Source of the DNA: Amia ocellicauda
Lineage: Eukaryota > Chordata > Actinopteri > Amiiformes > Amiidae
Length of the DNA stretch: 64,000 bases
Reading direction: 5' to 3'
Assembly (NCBI RefSeq): GCF_036373705.1
Contig: NC_089867.1
Coordinates: 17,276,166-17,340,165 of the forward strand
Part shown: in pieces, positions 14,101-24,821 of the stretch
Numbering within the stretch: position 1 is the stretch's first letter
Layout: every line of letters starts with the position of its first letter
Program-made: the position numbers and the translations under genes
Notes under the pieces: generated by a model
What the model was told of the DNA's origin: nothing
The model's database searches: none
Seen by the model: only the letters and a program-made list of their open reading frames with translations

Positions 14101-15148
14101 TTGCTCCAACAGCCTGTTGAGCAACTGTCCAGACCAGAGAAACATACCCAGACACTGCTCTAGACTGATGTGCAGTGGGGAGGGGGAGAGCAGGGACAGA
14201 CACCACATCAGCTGACCTACGTTATGGAAGAAAAAAAAAATGTAGAGAGGAAATGAAAGGAAGCATGAAGCCAAGGAAGCAGAATTCATGAAATGTCTCT
14301 CATTCTCAAACACTCTCTCTTTCTCACACACACACAATCTCGGTCATGAGTGTCAGGATATCCAAACACGGTGCACAGAACAAGGTGTACATTACAGAAG
14401 CCTGTGGGCCCTGTGTAAGCCTTGTTCAGTGGGCACTTGGGAGAGGATTTGGGCTGAGAGCCTGATCTCTAAAAGAATGGAGGCCTTTGAAATGAACTGG
14501 CTTTGATTGCTCTCGATAACGTGGGCAAGATCTGCTCTCACTTTGCACAAATACTTCACAGAACAGTGGCAAGGTGTGAAAGGGCTTCTCCACGAGCTGA
14601 GGACACAAACCCCCTCAGTTTCCTCTTGTTTATGAAAGTAATGATGGATTGAAAGATTTCCTTCTTTTAGATGGTTTCTCGTCTATAAAACAATTGCACT
14701 TCCTGTCCTTATTAATTTAATTAAGTAGTATTTTATTTGAGAAGGTTTTATAAAATGTATTTTAATTTAGAAAGCATTCCTCACTGTTATCCGTCAAAAT
14801 AATCCAGACTCGATATCGGACAGGCATGCAGCCTACGTAAGACACAATGGGCAAAAAAGCAAAACAAAATGGACGATTGTGAAATAAAATGTGCCTCACT
14901 CCACTCCCGCCACCCCCCCTTTGCTGCCAGCACCTACTTGTGAACATGGCGTGGAAGTAGGGGCTACAGGAGGCCAGCACCACCTTGTGCGCTTTGATCT
15001 CCTTGCTGCCCACGTGGAGCACGATGTCGCACAGCAAGCCCCTCTGGCGCATGCGGTTCATGGACACGAAGGAGTCGTGGTAGTGGCGCTTGGAGTTGTG
15101 CGAGATGCTGTGGCCGTCACGGTTCAGGAGCTGCATACCTCCCTCCAT
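4948..15148 (-). CDS. KLHL17: KLHL17 (actinfilin), complete coding region, 11 coding exons
   Basis: Joining 15148-14938, 13487-13366, 12798-12577, 10488-10372, 10067-9854, 8130-7986, 7410-7243, 6824-6736, 6425-6352, 5878-5697 and 5176-4948 gives 1773 nt, or 590 residues plus stop, with every junction GT-AG and in frame. The protein has a BTB domain (about residues 20-128), a BACK domain (about 130-235) and six kelch blades (about 285-575), each with a GG pair and a later Tyr/Trp. It matches human KLHL17 nearly throughout, including the C-terminal tail [19 protein letters not shown]. In mammals the protein is a CUL3 ubiquitin-ligase adaptor that binds F-actin and acts at the postsynaptic density on the kainate receptor subunit GluK2. 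I chose the ATG at 15148 (MEGGMQLL) because no in-frame ATG lies upstream; human KLHL17 carries about 50 extra proline-rich residues. The gene is head to head with NOC2L. Confidence 0.96.
5697..5878 (-). CDS. KLHL17: KLHL17 coding exon 10 (kelch blades 4-5)
   Basis: The exon encodes residues 455-515: [39 protein letters not shown] and [19 protein letters not shown]. Acceptor GGCCCAG, donor GTAACT. Phase 0 in, phase 2 out. Confidence 0.95.
6352..6425 (-). CDS. KLHL17: KLHL17 coding exon 9 (kelch blade 4) with tandem donors
   Basis: The exon encodes residues 430-454, [20 protein letters not shown] and KYDPQ. It ends CCGCAG followed by GTAAGACTGCAG and then a second GTAAGACTGCAG, so there are two identical donors 12 bases apart. 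Use of the distal one (exon end 6340) would add VRLQ in frame. I annotate the proximal donor because it reproduces the human protein length. Confidence 0.94.
6430..6486. repeat. AT microsatellite in a KLHL17 intron
   Basis: (AT)n runs at about 6440-6462 and 6472-6486, just upstream (in gene direction) of coding exon 9. Confidence 0.75.
6736..6824 (-). CDS. KLHL17: KLHL17 coding exon 8 (kelch blade 3)
   Basis: The 89-nt exon encodes residues 400-429: [18 protein letters not shown] and [12 protein letters not shown]. Acceptor ATTGCAG and donor GTGAGT. A (CA)n run lies just upstream of the acceptor at 6833-6861. Confidence 0.94.
6833..6861. repeat. (CA)n microsatellite
   Basis: Near-perfect dinucleotide run of about 14 units, adjacent to the acceptor of KLHL17 coding exon 8. 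Confidence 0.9.
7243..7410 (-). CDS. KLHL17: KLHL17 coding exon 7 (kelch blade 2 and start of 3)
   Basis: The exon encodes residues 344-400 with [38 protein letters not shown] and [17 protein letters not shown]. Acceptor CGACAG and donor GTACCC, phase 2 in and out. It is collinear with human KLHL17. Confidence 0.95.
7675..7693. repeat. (GT)n microsatellite
   Basis: Perfect GT run of about nine units in the intron between KLHL17 coding exons 6 and 7; a second GT/GA-rich tract follows at 7797-7905. Confidence 0.85.
7986..8130 (-). CDS. KLHL17: KLHL17 coding exon 6 (kelch blade 1)
   Basis: The exon covers residues 296-344: [40 protein letters not shown] and NKLYAVGG. The donor GTAAGA lies inside a run of G, and the reading frame fixes it at 7985. 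Phase 1 in, phase 2 out. The intron upstream of this exon (8131-9853) carries the Harbinger-like insertion. Confidence 0.94.
8379..9586. mobile_element. Non-autonomous DNA transposon, PIF/Harbinger-like
   Basis: The left end reads TGCCCGGTTCCACTGG (8379 on) and the right end, reverse-complemented, TGCCTCGGTTCCACTGG (ending 9586). The ends are imperfect terminal inverted repeats, and the GTCC/AAGCG motif recurs inside both. The trinucleotide TAA flanks both sides (8376-8378 and 9587-9589), the TWA target duplication known for PIF/Harbinger elements. No transposase-like ORF is visible in the 1.2 kb between, so it looks non-autonomous. Family assignment rests on the terminal motif and duplication only. 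It lies inside the KLHL17 intron between coding exons 5 and 6. Confidence 0.65.
9854..10067 (-). CDS. KLHL17: KLHL17 coding exon 5 (end of BACK, first kelch strand)
   Basis: The exon encodes residues 225-295: [19 protein letters not shown], the BACK end [21 protein letters not shown], the RTRPRRCEG linker and the first strand VLFAVG of kelch blade 1. The acceptor is CCCCCAG and the donor GTAAGG, leaving phase 1 (Gly split with the next exon). Confidence 0.94.
10372..10488 (-). CDS. KLHL17: KLHL17 coding exon 4 (BACK domain)
   Basis: The 117-nt exon encodes residues 186-224, beginning [19 protein letters not shown] and continuing through the BACK signature AVLSWVKHD to RRQHVPR. It is flanked by acceptor GTGTTCAG and donor GTGAGT. 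It was found by translating the minus strand between the neighbouring exons and fits human KLHL17 without gaps. Confidence 0.94.
12577..12798 (-). CDS. KLHL17: KLHL17 coding exon 3 (end of BTB, start of BACK)
   Basis: The exon encodes residues 112-185: [19 protein letters not shown], then [20 protein letters not shown], then [11 protein letters not shown]. These are the hallmark BTB-to-BACK linker and the first BACK helices. The acceptor is TTCCACAG and the donor GTATGA, both in phase 0. Confidence 0.95.
13366..13487 (-). CDS. KLHL17: KLHL17 coding exon 2 (BTB domain)
   Basis: The acceptor CCGCAG precedes ACGAGATG and the donor GTACAA follows CAG. The exon encodes residues 71-111, [18 protein letters not shown] through [11 protein letters not shown], almost identical to human KLHL17 and close to KLHL20. 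It holds the second half of the BTB fold used for dimerisation and CUL3 binding. Confidence 0.95.
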
Positions 15149-15202
15149 CGTGGCACTGCGATCGGGGGCTTTGTCCTTCCCTGGCCTCACTCTCTGCGAC
15201 TG
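14938..15202 (-). CDS. KLHL17: KLHL17 first coding exon (start of BTB domain)
   Basis: The exon runs from an acceptor ending at 15203 (TGTCCCAG) to a donor GTAGGT at 14937. Coding starts at ATG 15148 and covers residues 1-70, including [19 protein letters not shown] and the BTB stretch CDIVLHV...[17 protein letters not shown]. Bases 15202-15149 are in frame and open but have no ATG, so I treat them as 5' UTR. A second AG nine bases further in (exon start 15193) could also serve as acceptor. The exon ends in phase 1: the last A plus AC of the next exon makes Asn. Confidence 0.93.
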
Positions 15203-17934
15203 CTGGGACACAAAACACACACATGGAAATTACAAAAACGTACACTCGAACAATGTGCAAGGAGTAAAATGCAAGCTGGTTTTATTACAGAGACTGAGAG
15301 GTGTCGCTATACCCTGCCTACTGTTCTTCTACAGTCCAGCGAGAAGTTGTATTTTATAATCGCATGTCTTCCAGTTCAGAGTAGCGTGCCGGTTAGGGTT
15401 GCAGGTTAGGGTTAACACAGCACTGTTCACCACGGGTACAAATCTCATTGCCTTCCAAACCTGCACACTGTGAACACCAGCATTGCACAACAGCCCTTAC
15501 AGAAGAGCTGACCACAAGGCAGCCCTCATTGTTGAACTCCTTATTCCAGTACATGCTCAATATTTCAAGTGTACTGTATTGAAACCCTTCACTTTATCTG
15601 CTAACTGTAACACAGTCAAGATTCAAACCAATGCTCTGTGCTGAGATAGGGGAATGGGGGGTTGTGGGATGGGATTTTCCCAGTTAACCACTCAGGGGCC
15701 CCTTGGTTTTCTTGTGTCTTTTTTACACTAGGTATTCTTATCAATACTGTATGCTTTTCTAAAAATAACTCAGGGGCTTTCCATTTTTATTGCTTGCTCA
15801 GGGAACATTGTGTTCAGACTTCACTCCCACACACACAGGGCTCTCAATTCATCTCTGCAGCAAACCCATTTTGAAAATAAATAAAATATTCTGCTTTCAT
15901 CCCTCGCTCACGACAGACTGATAGAGTATGGTCTAAAATAGATGGCCCCAGTGATCATTATTATTTTAGCTTGCTTTGCCGCTGTACTGCTGGCAGAGAT
16001 TAATTAATTTAATGGGAACACTGCGTTTCTCGTGCAACTGGTGAGGTGAGGTGAGCCGACAGCCCGGGGCCTCACAGCATACAGATTCAAAAGAGTAAGT
16101 CTTATCCTGGGGCTTAAACATGATATATTAGGCTCACACTTTTATTTATGTATTATTGTGGTTGTTCTGAAGAGTTTATTAGATGCTTGAGATTGTTTTT
16201 GTTTTCCCAGTTTTTATCATTTTAATAAATACCTTTATGTTTGACTAATTAACCTCAGCGGTCCAGTTCAGCAGTGGGGTCTTTACGTTGTCAGCAGACT
16301 TAACTCTCCTGCAGGACCCTGTGACCTGCACCAGGGTACAGCAGAGTGTGCCAGTGCCAGGCTGGCGGGTCGAGAGCAGGAGTGTCAGGCGAAGATATCC
16401 AGGGTGCAATGCGAGTCAAACAGATTTCATTTCAAAGCATTCTGCTCCAACGTCTTAACTTTTTCCCTATTTTTTTAAGCATTTTTAAACCTGAAAAATT
16501 TAAATTCTACAAATCTTTGAGGTGTAATGTGCTGGTAATATATATTTTCTAAGATCTCTTACGAACAAGGGTGACACAAGTGCGAGTCACCTCACACACG
16601 AGAATATCCCACCATTATAATGCATGCGTGTGCGTGTGTGTTGTTTTATCTCTTATTCATGGCACGAAGCAGCATCGTATTCATAAGGACGGATGACATT
16701 TTGAAATGTCATCTCTGCACGACAGAGAAGTGCAAAGAGAGACAGAATTTTATGAAAACCGCTCAAGATGCACGAAATGGGAATTAAATTGGTTCAGTTC
16801 CAAATTTTTTGGTTTAAGGAGAACAAGATGCTGCTATGCATATATACATAATTACACTGTGGTGGTGGCAGACTATTAAAAATAAAATATAGAATTCTTC
16901 CATGTTGTTAAGGAGTCATTCAGGGTGTTGATCTTTTAATTTGGGCTCCATGCAGGGTAGAATTTGCCCCTGTGCCTGTGCTCCCCACACTGCTCTGCCC
17001 TATTTGTTTATATCCCCCCTCCCCCTACTCCTGGGCAGTACTGCAGATCCAGGACTATGTGCTAATATCAGTCCACAGACTGACCCTTCTGCCCCCTACT
17101 GAGCATCATCCATTATCGCTGCCAAACCCAGAGGGACAGGGCTCGACTTGGTTGACCTCTGCACAGCCTCAGCCATCGCATATCTGTCTGTATTTACTGC
17201 TTTCTAATCTGCACAGGACCGTTTTTTTGGGATTGCTGTTTTGTGCACTCTCTGGTCAGGGCTGGGGGGCCTCGCTGTGGTTTCAGGCTGACAATGCTCC
17301 TCCTCCATGATCGGTTTACTGCAACTGTTCTCACAACATCGGACCTCCACCTTCTCTCTCCCACCATCTATGGTGAGCTGCTCGGTTTCCCAACAAAAAG
17401 CTGGCAGTTGTCAGAATTGAGATAACCCTCAGCAAACCTGTTAATACAAATCTCATCATTGCATTCCCCGACCTTTCAAGGACAATCTCATATACACCCC
17501 TTCAGCCTGTCATGACTGATCTAAAGGTGCGGTCTATATCATCTATCAATGGAGCCATGCTGAGTTAAGAAACACAACCAGGCCATTTCCCTCTGTGTTA
17601 CCCATTACAATAACTAACTGCTCTTGACCTATTTGCAAATGTCTCTTTGGCTCCAAGCTTTGCTGGGATGCTTGGAAACAATATCTGCCCTCTAGCCTTC
17701 CTTAATTTACTATTTTATTATATATCTTTTGTGTGCAAAGAAATGAACTAATCTGTGTCAGAGTTGCTTTTCAATATCATTGTGAGCTGCAATGTAACTG
17801 GGGCCTGGCAGTGCTGAGGGGTCAGGGGTGTGTCAGTCAGAGCTGGGACTTGCTGTGGGTGCAATTCGGTTGCTGTTCGATGGGAACTAAGGAGGAGGAG
17901 AAAACAATGTTGCGTCCGTGAGCATCCTGTGACT

Positions 17935-17957
17935 CACAATTCCCAGCATGCATTGTG
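17935..17957. promoter_or_regulatory. ZNF143/THAP11-type site (candidate)
   Basis: The core AATTCCCAGCATGCA matches the well-known ZNF143/THAP11 (SBS) promoter motif ACTACAATTCCCAGCATGC. It is bracketed by CACAAT and ATTGTG, so the whole site is a short interrupted inverted repeat. It lies in the presumed first intron of KLHL17, about 7 kb from the promoter. Binding is inferred from the motif only. Confidence 0.4.
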
Positions 17958-18899
17958 CCTAATTGGCACACGTGCAGCATGTGTCATGTAGTGTCTCTGT
18001 CAAGCTGGATTCTGGGACCGCCCCTGTTCCAGCTGTGAAAGGGTGACAGGCACAGACAGGCCCTGTCGGGAGCAATTTCGGTTTGCCACGCTCAGGCTGC
18101 TGGAGGGGTGGAGGGGGACAGAAATGTGTTGCTGGAGGGGTGAGAGAAGGTGTGGGGGGGGATCAAAACACTTGGCAAAACTTGATGATGTGCCTCACAA
18201 TAATTGCAGGCCACATGTGTTTATGCACACCAGGGCTTAAATGGACTCTCAACACTGTGAAAATGTCACACAGCTGTACGTTTATCCCATGACACATTCC
18301 ATGGGGGTGGGGCGGGGTGCCAAGCAAGCTTGAGGGGAGGGCAAATGGACACTGTCACTGGGGTCAACCTCACTAATTATAACTGGGTGCTGACTCAGCA
18401 TACAAAGTACTGTTGGGATGTTATGAAGGCATCATAGATACCAAAATGTGTCAAACATGGTGTAGGCCATGACCTTAAAGATGGCAGCTATTCCACGTTG
18501 CAGCGTGGTTTTCTACAGCAGCGACAGAAACCAATTCCATGTCATGCCCAGGGGTGTTCTACTGCGGTCAGGCTGGCTCTCCCTGTTCCCCTTCTGGCTC
18601 TGTGACCAAACATGCTGTCGTGTTGGTACATACCCTGGGGTCCCCCCACCACTAAAGACCATCAGTGCCAGCAGGAACATGGCTGTCCACATCCTGATTA
18701 GTGCTGCGGGGGGGAACGATGAACTGGGCAGGATCTTGAAAAGACAAGTGAGGCTGCTTACAAAAATCACACTCACACACATTCACACACACTCACGCTC
18801 TTATTCTCATTCACTCACACGCATAGGTTTTCCCATCACTGTATTTTGTAAATTGGAATTTGTAATGTTTTATGCCTTGAACTGCACTGTATTTTTGCA

Positions 18900-18965
18900 C
18901 TTTGTATTGTGCTTATATTTTGTAAGTCGCCATGAATAAGGGCATCTGCCAGGAAATAAATATTA
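18900..18965 (+). mobile_element. SINE/LINE 3' tail fragment
   Basis: The stretch TGTAAGTCGCC..GAATAAGGGCATCTGCCA followed by AAATAAATATTATTATT resembles the conserved 3' tail of fish V-SINE/L2-type retroposons (GTCGC...GGATAAG.GC.TCTGCCAA). No tRNA-like head or RT ORF could be recognised upstream, so only the tail is annotated. Confidence 0.55.
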
Positions 18966-19182
18966 TTATTTCTTTCTCCATTCTGCACATCTCCACTGTC
19001 TTGACTGAATTTGAGTAGCCCACGCTCCGCAGGCACAGCCTCCTTGCTTACTCCACAGTTTTCTGAAAACAGCAGACGGGCGCGCAGCACAGCGGTATAT
19101 CTAATGTACAAAGTAACACAGAAAACGGAACACAGTAGGTTTCACAAGGACCGAAACCAGACGTGGGGAAGACGGGGAAGCC

Positions 19183-19197
19183 GGGGGGGGGGGGGGG
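19183..19197. repeat. Poly-G tract (15 bases)
   Basis: Uninterrupted G run after CC; low complexity and a possible sequencing or assembly weak spot. Confidence 0.85.
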
Positions 19198-20260
19198 TGG
19201 TTGGAGGGTCTGACTTTAGAACAACCAGGGAGTAATCCTGTGAGGCTCAATTCAGACACTTTGTAGCGCCAGCCAGACACAGGGTTGGCTGGATATCCTC
19301 TGCTTGTCCTCCCTGCGGCTACACAGGGAACCCCCGTCCGCCACAGGAGCGTCTGTACACAATTTAATTTAAAAAAAAAATCACCGTTGGTACAACGCCC
19401 TGTGTTCCTATTAATGGTGGGTAAACTTTCATCTTTTGAAGAATACATAGCCTCCCCTCACACTTTGTTAAAACAAAAGTTTTTAATTGCAAGCAGATCT
19501 TTCATCAGGTCTTATCTTTTTCTAACCCTGCATTTTTAATAGTTTGGGTGTTATTGTGTGTATGAAACTTTGTTTCTTGACTATAACTTGAGAACCCTCT
19601 GTTGTTTCTTAGTATGATCATGAACTAAAGCCTTCTGTGAAGTTAAATAATTAACCTTTAATTACAATACCTTTAGCAATTATTCATGACACTTTTTCAT
19701 ATGCATCACGGGATGTTTATAAAACGATATCATGCAGTATTTCTGGTCCACTATCCTTCAAAAGCTGACATATACAAAAGCATGTGAAAAAGCAGCAAGT
19801 GCATTTACCTCGGTAATCTGGGCCTAGTGAGACAGTCTTATCATTTTGTTTTTTAATGCAAGATTAAAAACTTTCTCCATTCTTTCAGACTATGGTCCTG
19901 CTTGTGCCGACAGGATGCTGGCCTTTTTTTTCACTCTGGAAAATGTCATCCGCTTCCTGTTCCAAATCCAGAAACCAAAAAAAGTATGCGAGGTGAAGTG
20001 TGTTTTACATACCTTGTCCGGATTTGCAGATCAGTTGTATAATCGTTGCATAAATGTATAACAAGAAAATCAAATATTAACTCAGTGAAGGGGTGGGGTG
20101 GGGTAAACAGGCATCAAATTGGTGGACTGTATGGTAGGTACACTGCTCCAGGTGCAGATTTGCACAGACTCGCTTCCATGCAAAACATTTTTCCTGGGAG
20201 TGGCATATAGGGTGTTGTTGTTTGTAGAAAACAGCAGAGGCTGGCAGGAAAAAAATATAT

Positions 20261-20610
20261 ACAGTGGGGGAAAAAAGTATTTGATCCCCTGCTGATTTTG
20301 TACGTTTGCCCACTGACAAAGAAATGATCAGTGTATAATTTTAATGGTAGGTGTATTTTAACAGTGAGAGACAGAATAACAACAAAAACATCCAGAAAAA
20401 CACATTTCAAAAAAGTTATAAATTGATTTGCATGTTAATGAGGGAAATAAGTATTTGATCCCCTATCAATCAGCAAGATTTCTGGCTCCCAGGTGTCTTT
20501 TATACAGGTAACGAGCTGAGATTAGGAGCACTCTCTTAAAGGGAGTGCTCCTAATCTCAGCTCGTTACCTGTATAAAAGACACCTGTCCACAGAAGCAAT
20601 CAATCAATCA
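20261..20610 (+). mobile_element. Truncated Tc1/mariner-like 5' end with internal palindrome
   Basis: It starts ACAGTGGGGGAAAAAAGTAT and carries two GTATTTGATCCCCT motifs about 185 bases apart (20278 and 20450), the mark of a long Tc1-like terminal repeat. A near-perfect hairpin (20490-20585) follows, in the position I recall for the 5' leader of this Tc1 family. After about 20610 the sequence no longer fits, and there is no transposase ORF and no second terminal repeat. Confidence 0.6.
20490..20585. repeat. Near-perfect palindrome, arms of about 48 bases
   Basis: The left arm CAGGTGTCTTTTATACAGGT.. through AGGAGCACTC is mirrored by GAGTGCTCCT..ACCTGTATAAAAGACACCTG, with one mismatch (a possible G-T pair in RNA) near the centre TTAAA. 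It can form a cruciform or an RNA hairpin. It belongs to the Tc1-like fragment. Confidence 0.9.
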
Positions 20611-23600
20611 GACAAGCAGACTCTTCACAATATCATTCTTAATTCATGAAAACTTGTCCTGTTTCTCCATTTACCTGGCAGAATATAGGCTGCCTATAGA
20701 CCCAATGTGTAGTCATATATGGTGCACGTATTCACACACACACACACACACACGATCTCACACTAACACACAATTAACACTCACTAACACTCTCACCCTA
20801 ACAGTAACACAACCTCACTGAGCAGCTGTTGAGAATTATTGAGTTACATTCTTCATCAAGACAACATGGAAGAATACTCTTCCGCCATACACCAGGCACT
20901 TAAAGCTTCCCGATTAGCTGATATTTATTGGATGTAATTGGCTGCTTTGGGTGTTGCACACGAAACAGAGAAGGTAAATGCATGTCAAGGGAAATAGGTG
21001 AACAATAAAAGCCGGTGTTTTATAGCCAGAGAAAATAGGCTTCTTAATTAAGTTGCCAGGAAGCACACTGGTGAGTGGTGCAAGGGGGAACAGGTGCCTG
21101 ACCTTGATGGCAATATTTATCCTGCCGGAGACACTGGAGGACAAAGCTGTCCAGAAACCCAGAAGCACGGGCCGGATAACAAACTCGCCAGCCTTTCTGC
21201 GCAACACAAAACCATGTTTGCAAGTCCTATGAAAGGATCGGATAACTCATTCTCTGTGGTCCCAAGATACACAGAGTGACCACAATGTCCGCTGTGAGCT
21301 ATCTGCTTGCAGCTGCGAAACTTAACCCTCCTTAAAAATGTCTGTAACAGAATAAAATAAAGAAACATCCCAGCTGGTGTTTTTGTAATTTCTCTTAATA
21401 GTGCTGTCTGTGGGAGAGGAACGTCCAGTGAGTGTTAGGGGCCAACACTGGCAAGCACAATCTGAAGGCTATTCATGCTTTGAAAGCAGCTGGGAACACA
21501 CACCCAGTGCTTGTCTCTCCTTCCAGACTCTTGTGCGAGTCCAACATGAGACTAGCACTCCAGCCATACAGGAAAACAGGGTCTCCTGAAATCATCTGAA
21601 TGACCAGCTACCTCTGAGAGGCCGAGCCCCTGTTCTGTTCAGGTGACAACCCACTCATCCTGCATGGCCGGAGGTTTACATCTCAAAAGACTTCACTAGT
21701 GACTCGATTTGTATTTTAAATTACCTGAGCTAGTCAGCATCTTGCTAGAAAGCCAGGTCAGTTTGTATTGCATTGGGTTCTCTTGTGTTGCCACTACTGC
21801 ACTTATGGTGTGGAACAAAAACACACATTACATACAGGGCAGAACAGACTCTTATGATGACTAAAATACTGACAAAATTGTAATGTGTGTATTGTGAAAG
21901 CATACAGATGCAACCTGTTAGTAAGCGACCATTTTAAATTCTCCCCAACTACAGAGAAGTAAGCAAGGAAAATAACGATCAACAGTTATTTCAAAAAGCT
22001 GAGCTGTACTGGTGACTATGTAAGCCATCTAAAACAACTGCTGTGTTTGGCATGCAAGGCTGTGTTTTCACAACGGTTTGGCTGGTTGCTAGTGACCGGA
22101 GGAGTGCAGGGAGACCACAAGAGTGTCTGAGGACCACTGCTTTAAGCACAGATGGAAAAACAAAAGGGGGAAATCGGAATATGAAACTGGGACTAATCCG
22201 AAGGGAAATACACGGCTTCAGAGTAGATCACGCAGTGTGGCTTGACTTTGGTCAGTTTTGCAGGTTTCAAACTACAGAAAGAAAAAAATAATTTGGGATG
22301 AAAATGTTAGCTTTCCAGCACCAGAGTGGGAGGCCTTTGCTGTGGGGTGGATGACTGGGGGGCTGTTAGTGGCCTTGTTTGTTATGGTTTAAGAGGGTGT
22401 AGTGTATGAAAACAAAACACTTTCGAGTCGCCAGTTAGAATGTGAATGTGGGCGGTTCCCTTCACTGGACAGATGGCTTGCTTATTTAATGTTTACCTTT
22501 AGGAAGTGGGCCTGGGGAGGCGAGGGGAATTACATGCAAAAGCATTTGGGCATGTTCTTTATGATGGGTACTTACCACCCATGTGAGATATAATCAAGCC
22601 TCCACTAGCCACCAGACAATTACAGAATCAATTAACTTCAGCACTGCCGGACCCTGGTCAGGTCTGCCAATTCAGTGGATCTCCTGCCTGGTAAACACAG
22701 GGTTACCAAGCAACTACACCATGTAATTTGAAGCAAAGTGGATACATTATTTATATTAGCTGGGTTGTTGAGTTGAATTGATATGAGGAGACTATGTCTG
22801 TGTTTAGTTTGTTTTTTCTTTGTCGTGTTTTCCCAGACACTTTGCTTTTCAGATAGGACTTCCATGCAGATTTTTTCATCAGCTACTTTGACAAGCATTA
22901 TGACAGCAGTCAGGATACACAGCACTGGGCTGCGAAAGGCCGTGCCAGTCTGCACATTGCACACGAGCCTCACCTCACACCCCAGCACAGACAAGGCAAT
23001 GCAAATGTCTATTCAAACACCCCATCCAACACACTGCACCACTGCCTATACAAATCAGCCCTCCCTGACAATCTTCTGTAGCATCAGAACACACAATCCT
23101 CCACATACACAACCTAGGTGTATTGGTGATACAGATGTAATCATACAACAGGCACCGGCCCAGCAGACTCCCATCTCCACAGGCACAGCTCAGACTGTAT
23201 TCCGGTCTGCCGCATGTATGTGCAGGCTATAGCCTTGTATATTATGGGCTACAATACAACCATACATTCATATAGTTAATTGTAGATTTATAGGCATTTT
23301 ACAGATTAATTATGGTCACTTATGTCCTGTAAGAAACTACACATACATGTGTACATACATATATAAACACACCTTTGGGACACAGAGGCCAGGCCCTTAC
23401 ATACTGCAGCTGTGATGCACAGACTGTACTGTATCAACTCCACCACAACCCCCCCACCCATCGCACACACACTCTGCATTAAACAAACTCGGCCCTACAG
23501 CTTATTAGTGTTTAACATCTGTTTTTATGTTTCTCCTCAAACATAATATATAATAGGCTAGCTGTAATTTGTGCATCTATGTATTATTATTACTATTATA

Positions 23601-24821
23601 AAAAAATAGAGTAATGATGATAGTAATTATTATTATGAATAATAATATTATTGATTTGTGGTACTTACATGCATATGTCAGTAGAATACAGTCATTGCTT
23701 GAATGTGTTTCCTTCTGATGAGATTCCTCTCTAAGCACCTTGTATTGCAGTCACGATTTGTCACCCCGGTTGTCCAGTTTTCAGTAATAACAAAATGCAG
23801 CTCTGCTCAGATTCTTTCAATAATAAATTATGAAGAGCTATAGGCTTTTCTTTTTCTTCTTTTGTAGCAGCAGCAGCAGCAAAAGCCTACGATACTGCCA
23901 AAACGTGCATCTTATCCGATAACATTCACCTTAAACATCTTCATACGCTGGAGTACATTACCGCGGAAGGCAGGAGGATTTTCTTCCCCCTTTTTTCGGG
24001 CTGGTGCTGATGTTGACGTAAATGCAAAGCACGATCGCCGACATGCATTTAAGGAGGGTTTGGTGCATGCAAAGGCTTAACTACTGTGTTCCCTGTAGCT
24101 ATGTAGAAAACACACACAAAGCCACGCTGGCCTGGCTAAGCTGTACATGCATCTGGTTTATCATACGTGAGCAAGTCGGTGTCCAAGCACATCAGCAGCT
24201 CTCCGGTTGCAACGAGTGCTTTGACAGGTGTGCTGAACGCTGTAACAGCCTACTAAAGTGCTGCAGCCTCCGACTCCCCCCCTCGACAGGACCACCTTAA
24301 GCCTACCAATGAGATCGAGGAAACTGGTGTCGGCTACCTCCCCATCCCTTCTCATCTCTGCCCTTTGCACTTTCCTGGTGCATCACTGAAAACAGCAGGG
24401 CATGCATACAATCACAAGACGGACGAGTCGCCGTATCGATAAGCGCATACGCATATGCAGGAATATGTAACTTGTGCATATATCATCCGCAGATCATGTA
24501 GACGTCGCTTCACCCCCCCATCCCAGGATGTGACAGAACTGTTGCCAGCTCTCACAGGGAAGCGATACAATGTCACTACGGCATGCCTTCAATTTATTTC
24601 AATTCCGTATGCACATATGTCGCAAATCAAGGGAGAAAAGGACCTCTATTAATAAACACATTCATAAGTGACTCTGATATGCGATCCCACCACACAAATG
24701 ACCCTCCCATCACACACACACAACCGTCAAAGTGTAGGATGGGAGACAACAGTGTCACCACTGCAACAGCGATTTCGTGCATAATACTATTGTTAGGGAC
24801 ATGTGACTAAAAATAACTTAC

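Larger units (their letters stand above)
15203..24821. other. KLHL17: Long first intron of KLHL17, no coding exon seen
   Basis: About 9.6 kb separates the first coding exon of KLHL17 from the CpG-richer region near NOC2L. It holds a ZNF143-type site (17935-17957), a SINE/LINE tail (about 18900-18965), a 15-base G run (19183-19197), a Tc1-like terminal fragment (20261-20600) and CA repeats (about 20737-20755). No ORF here shows a domain I recognise. That this is one intron is inferred from the putative exon 1 donor at 25089. Confidence 0.5.

Noticed and set aside
15385..15414. Two TTAGGG units (GGTTAGGGTTGCAGGTTAGGG)
   Set aside because: Only two units with an interruption, too little for an interstitial telomere repeat.
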